A stretch of DNA of 7,113 nucleotides from an uncultured Mollicutes bacterium. Lineage in GTDB: Bacteria > Bacillota_I > Bacilli_A > RFN20 > CAG-826. A program made the position numbers and the translations under genes. The notes under the pieces are model-generated. The model was not told where the DNA came from. It searched no databases and worked only from the letters and a program-made list of their open reading frames with translations. Within the stretch, counting starts at the first letter, position 1. Every line of letters starts with the position of its first letter. The stretch lies in assembly GCA_937893635.1 (NCBI GenBank), contig CALBGF010000192.1, forward strand, positions 1-7,113, given 5' to 3'. Shown here piece after piece: positions 1 through 5,358 of the stretch.

Positions 1-279
1 TTTTCCTAAAGTAAAAATTTCTTTTATAGTATCAACATTTTTTATTGGATTTGGAGTAGGTGTAGAAGAACTTGAAGAGTTAGATGTTGATGGTGATGTA
101 CTTGGTAATGTGCTTGCTGAATTACTAGCGGAATTTGAAGTACTTGGCTTAGTAGAATCAATAATGCTGGGAGCTTGACTAGTAGAATTACTAGATTCAC
201 TTGCACTTGGTGGAGTAATAATACTACAAGAACTTAATAAAGCTAGCCCTAAAGTAATAAATAAAGATTGTTTTTTCAT
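1..279 (-). CDS. Lipoprotein with Ser/Thr-rich linker, N-terminal 93 residues only (gene runs off the left edge)
   Basis: The reading frame is open from the ATG at 279 to the window edge, so the 3' part is missing. Residues 1-17 form a signal peptide (Lys at 2-3, hydrophobic core 5-15) followed by the lipobox L-S-S-C with Cys18. This predicts export, lipidation at Cys18 and anchoring to the outer face of the membrane. Residues 19 to about 80 are almost entirely Ser, Thr, Pro, Asn and Ala, a flexible spacer that would hold a folded domain away from the membrane. The visible sequence ends NVDTIKEIFTLGK. This looks like the first strand of a folded domain; in related bacteria a similar phrase opens OB-fold/nuclease-type domains, but that is weak inference. 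The function is unknown. A candidate promoter lies at 310-338 and the ribosome site is weak (GAG only). The upstream tRNA gene has its own terminator, so this is probably a separate transcription unit. Confidence 0.85.
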   Translation of the reverse strand, partial: MKKQSLFITLGLALLSSCSIITPPSASESSNSTSQAPSIIDSTKPSTSNSASNSASTLPSTSPSTSNSSSSSTPTPNPIKNVDTIKEIFTLGK

Positions 280-288
280 ATAATTTTC

Positions 289-307
289 ACTCACTTTGTT
301 TGTGAGT
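289..307 (-). promoter_or_regulatory. Small hairpin in the lipoprotein 5' leader
   Basis: ACTCAC (302-307 on the minus strand) pairs with GTGAGT (289-294) around a 7-base loop. If the promoter at 310-338 is real, transcription would begin at about 303, so this hairpin would sit at or near the 5' end of the mRNA and just upstream of the weak ribosome site for the ATG at 279. Possible roles are mRNA stabilisation or masking of translation start. The stem is only 6 bp. Confidence 0.35.
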
Positions 308-309
308 TT

Positions 310-338
310 ATTGTACTACAATAAATAATCTTTTTCTA
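310..338 (-). promoter_or_regulatory. Candidate sigma-A promoter for the lipoprotein gene
   Basis: On the minus strand TAGAAA (333-338, 4/6 match to TTGACA) is separated by 17 bases from TACAAT (310-315, 5/6 match to TATAAT). This places a start site about 24 bases before the ATG at 279. It is found by eye in AT-rich DNA, so a chance match is possible, but position and spacing fit. Confidence 0.45.
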
Positions 339-383
339 GATACAAAAAAATTGGATTTGTAGTCATATATAGTGCTTCATATA

Positions 384-415
384 AAACAAAATAAAAACGA
401 TGCAAAATTGCACCG
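384..415 (-). terminator. Rho-independent terminator of the tRNA-Glu gene
   Basis: On the minus strand, 11 bases after the CCA end of the tRNA, CGGTGCA pairs with TGCATCG (one G-U pair) around a 4-base loop (stem-loop 398-415). It is followed by TTTTTATTTTGTTTT (from 397 downward). Stem, tight loop and U-tract together are typical of an intrinsic terminator. It separates the tRNA from the downstream lipoprotein gene. Confidence 0.8.
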
Positions 416-426
416 AAATATTCAAC

Positions 427-501
427 TGGTAGTCCCAGCGGGGATCGAACCCGCGAGCCAGCCTTGAGAGGGCTGTGTCTTAACCACTTGACGATGGGAC
501 C
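427..501 (-). tRNA. tRNA-Glu, anticodon CUC
   Basis: The 75-base minus-strand sequence folds as a full cloverleaf. The acceptor stem is GGTCCCA (495-501) with TGGGACT (431-437) and a G-U first pair. The D-arm carries AGTGGTTAAG in its loop. The anticodon stem CAGCC/GGCTG encloses the loop CTCTCAA (464-470), giving anticodon CTC (466-468). The variable loop is 4 bases and the T-arm is GCGGG-TTCGATC-CCCGC. Discriminator A and an encoded CCA follow (427-430). Overall it resembles Gram-positive tRNA-Glu genes. A CUC anticodon reads GAG only and would supplement the usual UUC isoacceptor, which should be elsewhere in the genome. The gene lies 46 bp downstream of mgsA on the same strand, with a likely promoter in that gap and its own terminator. 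Its charging enzyme, GltX, is encoded at the other end of the window. Confidence 0.95.
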
Positions 502-506
502 ATGTG

Positions 507-534
507 ATTATATTTAATCACTAATCCCTGCGAA
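507..534 (-). promoter_or_regulatory. Candidate promoter of the tRNA-Glu gene
   Basis: On the minus strand TTCGCA (529-534, 4/6 to TTGACA), a 16-base spacer and a perfect TATAAT (507-512) lie in the short gap after mgsA. The -10 box ends only 5 bases before the first base of the mature tRNA, so transcription would start at or very close to the mature 5' end. The -10 box lies inside a perfect 7-bp inverted repeat with a 4-base loop (504-521). Confidence 0.5.
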
Positions 535-547
535 TTGCAATAATTTG

Positions 548-910
548 TTATTTTATAATGCAGTCTGCAGTGGCTTTGTTTGTGGCAATAGGGATGTCAT
601 ACACTACTGCAATACGTAAAAGTGCTTTAACATCTGGATCATGTGGTTGCATTTGAAGTGGATCCCAAAAGAATACCACCGCGTCAATTACTTTTTCCGC
701 TACTTTTGCACCGATTTGTTGATCACCACCAAGTGGACCAGGCAAATATTGTTTAACATCTAATCCAATTTCATCAGCAATTAATTTAGCAGTGTGACCA
801 GTTCCACAAAGTTCAAAATCTTGTAATCTTTCTTTATTGTCTCTTGCCCATTTTACGATATCTTTTTTCATATTATCGTGAGCAATTAAAGCCAAAACTT
901 TCTTTTTCAT
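548..910 (-). CDS. mgsA: Methylglyoxal synthase
   Basis: Methylglyoxal synthase converts dihydroxyacetone phosphate to methylglyoxal and phosphate. This cytosolic bypass of lower glycolysis is used when phosphate is short or sugar phosphates build up. The 120-residue product has the whole family core: H11-D12 after the first strand, the signature GPLGGDQQIG at 58-67 with catalytic D63, D83-P84, H90 and D93. Each lies exactly 8 positions before the E. coli residues H19, D71, D91, H98 and D101 as I recall them, so the active site looks intact. The start is the ATG at 910, preceded by a strong AAGGAGG site at 923-929. A longer frame back to a TTG at 955 would translate the ribosome site and -10 box and is rejected. 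The protein stops at TADCIIK, right after the core, where the E. coli enzyme (152 residues) and the B. subtilis enzyme (137) continue. The gene is monocistronic or reads into tRNA-Glu. Confidence 0.95.
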   Translation of the reverse strand: MKKKVLALIAHDNMKKDIVKWARDNKERLQDFELCGTGHTAKLIADEIGLDVKQYLPGPLGGDQQIGAKVAEKVIDAVVFFWDPLQMQPHDPDVKALLRIAVVYDIPIATNKATADCIIK

Positions 911-935
911 AAGTGTTATTTTCCTCCTTATTTGT

Positions 936-966
936 ATTATATCACATTTTATCAATATTATTGATA
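936..966 (-). promoter_or_regulatory. mgsA promoter (extended -10) with overlapping palindromic operator
   Basis: On the minus strand TGATATAAT is an extended -10 box with a perfect TATAAT hexamer (936-941). Start would be near 929, giving a very short leader that begins at the AAGGAGG site. No good -35 hexamer is present at 16-18 bases. That position is instead occupied by a perfect palindrome, TATCAATA-T-TATTGATA (950-966, 8-bp arms, 1-base centre). A weak -35 covered by a palindrome is the usual arrangement for a regulated promoter. The regulator is not identifiable from sequence. Confidence 0.6.
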
Positions 967-1096
967 TGAAAGTACTTTTATAAAAAAAGCAAGTTTTTGG
1001 TTGATTTTTGCTAAAATCGTCAAATTTTAGTTGTTTGAAAATTTCATAGCGTTTTTAGTGTATTTTTAAGAAAAATATTGCAATTCTACTATCAGT

Positions 1097-1147
1097 AGAG
1101 TTAAAATCGTTAACTCTCTAGTTAAAATAAGCGGTATTCCTTGTTAA
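1097..1147 (+). promoter_or_regulatory. AGTTAA half-site array (possible operator, or alternative RNA hairpins)
   Basis: AGTTAA occurs at 1099-1104 and 1120-1125, its inverse TTAACT at 1110-1115, and a related TGTTAA at 1142-1147. Centres are 11, 10 and 22 bp apart, close to whole helical turns, so all could face one side of the DNA. The first and third copies extend to the identical 9-mer AGTTAAAAT. As RNA the middle arm could pair with either neighbour: AGAGTTAA/TTAACTCT (1097-1117, 8 bp, 5-base loop) or TTAACT/AGTTAA (1110-1125, 6 bp, 4-base loop). These two hairpins are mutually exclusive. Confidence 0.45.
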
Positions 1148-1169
1148 ATACTACGTATTTATGTAGTAT
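1141..1169 (+). promoter_or_regulatory. Candidate promoter of the membrane-protein operon
   Basis: TTGTTA (1141-1146, 4/6), a 17-base spacer and TAGTAT (1164-1169, 4/6) would start transcription near 1176. A perfect inverted repeat AATACTAC/GTAGTATT (1147-1154, 1163-1170) covers the spacer and -10 box, and a half-site of the upstream array overlaps the -35. An alternative is TTGAAA (1035-1040), 18 bases, TGTATT (1059-1064), which would put all the later hairpins into the mRNA. Neither is strong and I cannot decide between them. Confidence 0.3.
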
Positions 1170-1177
1170 TGTTGCGA

Positions 1178-1249
1178 GGAAAGCTTTTAATGTGCTTTCC
1201 ATAGTTTAATGAATTTCATTGCAATAAATGAAACATGAGGTAGTAAAAT
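1178..1249 (+). promoter_or_regulatory. Structured 5' leader and ribosome site of the operon
   Basis: With either candidate promoter this stretch is in the mRNA. It holds GGAAAGC/GCTTTCC (1178-1184 with 1194-1200, 9-base loop) and TTTCATT/AATGAAA (1214-1220 with 1227-1233, 6-base loop). The GAGG ribosome site (1237-1240) follows the second stem by three bases and lies 9 bases before the ATG at 1250. Folding of the second stem could affect ribosome access. No U-tract follows either stem, so they do not look like terminators, and I do not recognise a known riboswitch class. Confidence 0.4.
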
Positions 1250-2248
1250 ATGAAAAAAGAAAAGAAGGAAAAATTACCAAAAGAAAAAAAAGTAATTGAT
1301 CCTAAAAAAGAAAAAAAACAGACTATTATTGGTATGTCAATTACTGTTACTGCTTCAGCAATTGTTGGAGTATGTATTGGCACAATATTGCGTTCTACTT
1401 TGAATTCAAATGATAGACGTGATTTTGATGAAGACTTATATAAAGACGATATTGTGGCAATAAAATCTAAATATGAAAATGCATTATCAAAAAGTGTTAC
1501 AGATTTATCAACTGTTTTAACACCAGTAGAAATGTTACAAGTTTCATTTGATTTACTTAATAACACGAACTATTTGAATGAATGTTATGGAATTAATAGT
1601 AACAACTATTCTGGTGATCAAATGATTACTAGTATGCGCGCTGTTTATAATGACCTTGTTTATTCTGAATCTCTTTCATATGGAAAGATGGTTAAGTTAG
1701 GAACTAGATATTTCCAAACTGGGGACAAAGTTGAATGTTATACAGCGGACAAGTATGAATTGCCAGAAAATAATAAAGATATTGTTTTAGCATCCTATAA
1801 AGATGATGTCAAAGAAATGACTTCTACGGCCTATGAAACAAAATTTGGTAGTCCAATGTCATCCGCAACTAACTTGCTTATAAGTTCTAAAACAGTTAAA
1901 GAAGGTACTACGCCAGTTATGAATAAAATAGATGGTGGCTATAAAATCGAAGTTGAATTATCCGATGATGCAACAGAAAGATATAAAACCCAAATCATCG
2001 CAATGGATGAAAAAGTTAGCGGAGTTAAACCTTTTATATCACTAAAACTTGTTTGTGAATTAGATGATTTACTTTATTTACACAATTTAGACTCATATGA
2101 AGAATACGATACGATTGCCTTGTCGGTTATTACTGCAAGATGTAAGGCACATTTAAATAATAAATTTTATTACGAAAAAGATGGTATGAATCGCGATTCT
2201 TTTCCTAAGGGAACAGAATCTTACGAAAGTTATAGAAGGGGGATTTAA
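1250..2248 (+). CDS. Single-pass membrane protein with Lys-rich cytoplasmic tail and extracellular domain, family unknown
   Basis: I do not recognise this 332-residue protein. Residues 1-24 are highly charged with 12 lysines and should stay in the cytoplasm. Residues about 25-47 are one hydrophobic segment rich in Ile, Val, Ala and Gly, a signal anchor with no lipobox or signal-peptidase site evident. About 285 residues then face outward. Residues 60-140 look mostly helical and polar; 155 to the end look beta-rich. Residues 230-300 (from YKIEVEL through CELDDLLYLHNL to VITARCK) resemble in pattern the second half of the repeat unit of the next gene, for example its residues 411-460. Cys at 42, 112, 163, 269 and 298 are visible. 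The start at 1250 has a GAGG site 9 bases upstream. The stop is 2 bp before the next gene, whose AAGGGGG ribosome site lies inside the last codons here, so the two are probably translationally coupled. Confidence is high for the gene and low for any function. Confidence 0.9.
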   Translation: MKKEKKEKLPKEKKVIDPKKEKKQTIIGMSITVTASAIVGVCIGTILRSTLNSNDRRDFDEDLYKDDIVAIKSKYENALSKSVTDLSTVLTPVEMLQVSFDLLNNTNYLNECYGINSNNYSGDQMITSMRAVYNDLVYSESLSYGKMVKLGTRYFQTGDKVECYTADKYELPENNKDIVLASYKDDVKEMTSTAYETKFGSPMSSATNLLISSKTVKEGTTPVMNKIDGGYKIEVELSDDATERYKTQIIAMDEKVSGVKPFISLKLVCELDDLLYLHNLDSYEEYDTIALSVITARCKAHLNNKFYYEKDGMNRDSFPKGTESYESYRRGI

Positions 2249-2250
2249 AA

Positions 2251-5200
2251 ATGAAAAGATTATATTTATATGCTTTAACATCTCTTTTAGTAACTAGTTC
2301 AGTTGCAACAGGTGTTACAGTATTAGGCGGAAAATCACATAATAGCAATTCATCGTCCATAAATAACTCATCACAAACACCTTCCACATCAACAGAAGAA
2401 GAACTTACACCACAAGCTAAATTTTTAAATAATATTATGAATTCGGGAAATATTGATTTAAATGATGCACAAGTTAAAGTTAAATATAAAGATCAAAATA
2501 TTGATTTAGGTATTAATGGTACAGTTTCATTTTCAATGATTCCGAGTGTAACTATAAAAGCTGGTGGAAAAATATCAGTTAAATACGATTCATCAACATA
2601 TGACTTAGATTTTACTTATATTGATTCGTCACTATATGTCTCCACTACGATGTTTGGCGATTTAAAAATGAAATTAGATATTCCAACATTTAGTGAGGGA
2701 ATTAAAACTATTATTCCTCTCTTTGAAGATAAAGTTGATGCTCCTAATGATAGTGAAATTAATCAAGTGTTTGACATTGATGCTGATGGTCTATTATCAA
2801 AGTTCACAAACTTGGAATTTAATCCTACTTCAAATCCGGATGAATATAAAGCAGTATTCGAATTAAATGATTATCTTTTATTGGATATTTATACTGATAA
2901 AGATTACAAAGTAACAAAAGTTGATTTAGAAGATGTAAATATTAATGATATTTCTGTAAGTGCTGATATTAATACGAAATTGCATAAAAATAGTAATAAA
3001 GTTAAACTCCCAGAAAATGTAGAAGAATATGATGACTATACCGATATTTATAACTTTGTTTCAAGTGGATACGCTATTGCAAACCAAAAAGAATTTAACT
3101 TAGATGTTTCATTAGATTTGAAAAACAAAGAAAATGACTTTATTGGATTTAATGGCAATGTAGCATTTGATTTAGCAAATATGAAATTTGATGTTAAATC
3201 TAATTTAAATTATAAAGAACATAAATTTGATGTATTTACTCAATTTAATAAAGAAAAAGGTTTATATTTTTCTTTAAATGATTTATTAAAAGGTAGACTT
3301 AGCAATGATAATATTTCTTCTATTAAGAGTATTATTGAAGGATATTTAGATAGCGACATTTTAACTTATGCTCAAACTAAAATTAAATCATTAACAGATT
3401 CAAATGAATTTGTTGATATAAAGAATCATAAGTTAGATGAATATCTAGAAGCTATTAAAGATATTTCATATAATGATAATAAGATTATTGTTAAATTAGA
3501 TGGTACACAATTATTAGGTAGTAATTGTGAAGTTGAATTATCTTTAGCTAAAGAAAACAATGTAATAACTCATTTGGAGATTGAAGATTTCACTTATGAA
3601 GATTATAAAGGGACTTTGAGTGTTAATTTAAATGCTTATCAAGGAATTACAGATGCAGATGATAAAGATTTTGAAGATTATTCACCAATTATTGATATTT
3701 ATGATGAAATCAAATTATTAAGTAATCAAAAAGAATTTGGATTTACAGTGGATAACTTAACATTTACTAATAATTCTTATGAGCCTGCTAAAACATATGT
3801 TATTAAAAATGGGCATGTTCAATTTAAACTTGATGAAATTGAAACTGATTCAGGTAAGGTTCCTAATAATTCTTGCTACGTTGATATTGTTTTAAATGAT
3901 GGAGTAAGTGATCATCAATTAGTTCTTGATATGCATAATGAAAAAGCAAGAATTATGTATAAAAATAGAAATGAAGTATATGGTGAAATTGAAGTTGGCA
4001 CTGTCAAAGAAATGATTGAACAAATTATGACATTATTTGAGGGCGATAATCCTTTATTTAGTCAAATTGCTGCTTTAATACCTAGTGGTGATGAAGCAAT
4101 GCTACTTCTTCAATTCTTAAAGAAAGATTTCTCAAATTTATCATTAGATTTATTAAAAGGATTCTCAATTGGCTCTGATAAAGCTAGTATTACTGTTGAC
4201 AAAAAACTATTAGGATTAAATGAAGATTTAACCTTGAACGTTAATTATGAAAATAAAAAACTTACAAGTATTAATATTCCTAATATCGCATATAAAACAT
4301 TAGATATTGCTTTAACTGCATCTATGTCAACTTATAATAGTGATTTGGGATTAAGTGATGAGCATAATTACTTAGATTTGAATTTGTTAAAGATTATTAC
4401 AACTTATGGAATCCCAATGATGAATTATAAGCAATATATGTTAAGCGGAATTGTTAATTTAAAAATACATATAGGATCCTGGGATTTGGGTGTATACGAT
4501 ATGCCACTTAAGGTTTATATTTTCAATAACAATGGAAAAGCTGAAGTGAAAATTGACATTGAAAAAATACCAACTATTGATATTCCGTTTGCAAGAGAGG
4601 CTGGATTCCATAGCAGATTAGAAAGCAATATTGTGTCTAATACTAATTCGAATTATAAAACAGCGACTTCGGCGCTTACAACATTCCCTACTAATAAAGA
4701 TGATAGACATGCTTCTATATATATTAAAGACGATTATATTTATATTGAACGTTCTGAAACAGGAATATTTTATAAAAGCGGCATTCTAAAATCACAAAAT
4801 TTTGGAGAAACTTACACACGTTATGTGAAAGTTAATACTGCCGAGTTTACAAGTAATATTTATCAATATTTATTATCGGATTTGTTAGGTTTCTCTTCTA
4901 CTTTATGTGATACTATTATTGATAGCACAGGCGATGGAAATAGTGCGGAAAATATGCAATTTGATAAATTAATAAATAATTTATCTTATGAAGAAGCAAA
5001 CAATTCATTAAATATTGGTTTAGATATGTCTGCAATTACAGGAAACGAAGCTATTAAAAATACAAATGTAACTATAGTTCATTCTAATGATAGCTCTGAT
5101 AAAAAGTTCTTAAAAGAATTTAAATTATCTATGGATATTGCATCATTAATAGATGTTGCTGCTTCATTATCTGTTGATGAGGATGGTATGGGTGACGACA

Positions 5201-5286
5201 ATGAAGTGTTTGACGGAAATTTGATTATAAACTATTGTAATAACTGGTCTTATGGTGAAGGACGATATTCATCCCATAGCAAGTAA
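2251..5286 (+). CDS. Large exported protein of four tandem beta-rich repeats, family unknown
   Basis: I do not recognise this 1011-residue protein. It opens with K2-R3 and a hydrophobic stretch (4-26), a signal peptide or signal anchor with no lipobox Cys and no clear cleavage motif. A Ser/Asn/Thr-rich linker (29-50) follows. The rest reads as four diverged copies of one unit: 53-260, 261-474, 475-705 and 706 to about 990. Copy openings match between units 2 and 3 (DYTDIYNF...NQKEF at 262-282, DYSPIIDIY...NQKEF at 476-496). Each unit has strands, then a short helix (such as IKTIIPLFED or MIEQIMTLFEG), then a second strand set ending in an Asp-rich turn. The last unit is longest and most diverged. 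There is no LPXTG motif or C-terminal membrane span, so it is either held by its N-terminus or secreted. Start: AAGGGGG (2236-2242), 8 bases before the ATG. It is second in an operon with the anchored protein upstream; an envelope or surface role is inferred. Confidence 0.9.
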   Translation: MKRLYLYALTSLLVTSSVATGVTVLGGKSHNSNSSSINNSSQTPSTSTEEELTPQAKFLNNIMNSGNIDLNDAQVKVKYKDQNIDLGINGTVSFSMIPSVTIKAGGKISVKYDSSTYDLDFTYIDSSLYVSTTMFGDLKMKLDIPTFSEGIKTIIPLFEDKVDAPNDSEINQVFDIDADGLLSKFTNLEFNPTSNPDEYKAVFELNDYLLLDIYTDKDYKVTKVDLEDVNINDISVSADINTKLHKNSNKVKLPENVEEYDDYTDIYNFVSSGYAIANQKEFNLDVSLDLKNKENDFIGFNGNVAFDLANMKFDVKSNLNYKEHKFDVFTQFNKEKGLYFSLNDLLKGRLSNDNISSIKSIIEGYLDSDILTYAQTKIKSLTDSNEFVDIKNHKLDEYLEAIKDISYNDNKIIVKLDGTQLLGSNCEVELSLAKENNVITHLEIEDFTYEDYKGTLSVNLNAYQGITDADDKDFEDYSPIIDIYDEIKLLSNQKEFGFTVDNLTFTNNSYEPAKTYVIKNGHVQFKLDEIETDSGKVPNNSCYVDIVLNDGVSDHQLVLDMHNEKARIMYKNRNEVYGEIEVGTVKEMIEQIMTLFEGDNPLFSQIAALIPSGDEAMLLLQFLKKDFSNLSLDLLKGFSIGSDKASITVDKKLLGLNEDLTLNVNYENKKLTSINIPNIAYKTLDIALTASMSTYNSDLGLSDEHNYLDLNLLKIITTYGIPMMNYKQYMLSGIVNLKIHIGSWDLGVYDMPLKVYIFNNNGKAEVKIDIEKIPTIDIPFAREAGFHSRLESNIVSNTNSNYKTATSALTTFPTNKDDRHASIYIKDDYIYIERSETGIFYKSGILKSQNFGETYTRYVKVNTAEFTSNIYQYLLSDLLGFSSTLCDTIIDSTGDGNSAENMQFDKLINNLSYEEANNSLNIGLDMSAITGNEAIKNTNVTIVHSNDSSDKKFLKEFKLSMDIASLIDVAASLSVDEDGMGDDNEVFDGNLIINYCNNWSYGEGRYSSHSK
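2407..5220 (+). repeat. Four diverged protein-level tandem repeats within the 1011-residue gene
   Basis: Approximate copies: 2407-3030, 3031-3672, 3673-4365 and 4366-5220. The clearest anchor is a strand pair late in each unit: residues 220-240 (KVTKVDLEDVNINDISVSAD), 438-460 (VITHLEIEDFTYEDYKGTLS), 670-692 (KLTSINIPNIAYKTLDIALT) and 952-974 (KFLKEFKLSMDIASLIDVAA). A second anchor is the strand-plus-helix block at 117-160, 324-367, 555-598 and 821-880. Spacing of the first anchor grows from 218 to 232 to 282 residues. Nucleotide identity is low, so the duplication is old. Boundaries are by eye. Confidence 0.65.
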
Positions 5287-5295
5287 TTAGGCATT

Positions 5296-5357
5296 AAAAA
5301 ACACGCTTAGGGTTATGATTAATTTCATTTCTACTAGCGTGTTTTATTGTGTTTTTA
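5296..5357. terminator. Bidirectional intrinsic terminator between convergent genes
   Basis: AAAACACGCT (5298-5307) pairs perfectly with AGCGTGTTTT (5336-5345), a 10-bp stem. On the plus strand it is followed by TTTTATTGTGTTTTTAATT; on the minus strand the stem runs into six T residues (A run 5296-5301). It can therefore stop both the rightward operon, whose stop is at 5286, and leftward gltX, whose stop is at 5359. The loop is unusually long (28 bases); TAG/CTA (5308-5310, 5331-5333) can extend the stem past a 2-base bulge. Confidence 0.8.
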
Positions 5358-5358
5358 A

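Larger units (their letters stand above)
911..1249. other. Divergent intergenic region between mgsA and the membrane-protein operon
   Basis: This 339-bp gap holds no credible gene; the ATG frames in it are at most nine codons and lack ribosome sites. It contains, from left to right: the mgsA ribosome site, extended -10 box and palindrome (923-966); a 7-bp inverted repeat CTAAAAT/ATTTTAG (1011-1030); a short hairpin TCTACT/AGTAGA (1085-1099); a cluster of AGTTAA half-sites (1097-1147); an 8-bp inverted repeat (1147-1170); a 7-bp GGAAAGC/GCTTTCC hairpin (1178-1200); and a TTTCATT/AATGAAA inverted repeat (1214-1233) just before the downstream ribosome site. The 9-mer TAAAATCGT occurs twice (1012-1020, 1102-1110). 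Confidence 0.7.

Noticed and set aside
504..521. Perfect inverted repeat GTGATTA/TAATCAC as an mgsA terminator.
   Set aside because: No U-tract follows on the minus strand; it is better explained as overlapping the tRNA promoter.
911..955. Longer mgsA starting at TTG 955 (15 extra residues).
   Set aside because: It would translate the AAGGAGG ribosome site and the TATAAT box; the ATG at 910 directly starts the conserved first strand.
1209..1238. Nine-codon ORF (MNFIAINET) ending beside the operon's ribosome site, a possible leader peptide.
   Set aside because: No ribosome site upstream and no run of regulatory codons; expected by chance.
1216..1566. Minus-strand open frame of 116 codons.
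   Set aside because: It is antisense to the clear start of the membrane-protein gene, Phe/Ser-rich as the complement of a Lys-rich coding strand, with no ribosome site noted.
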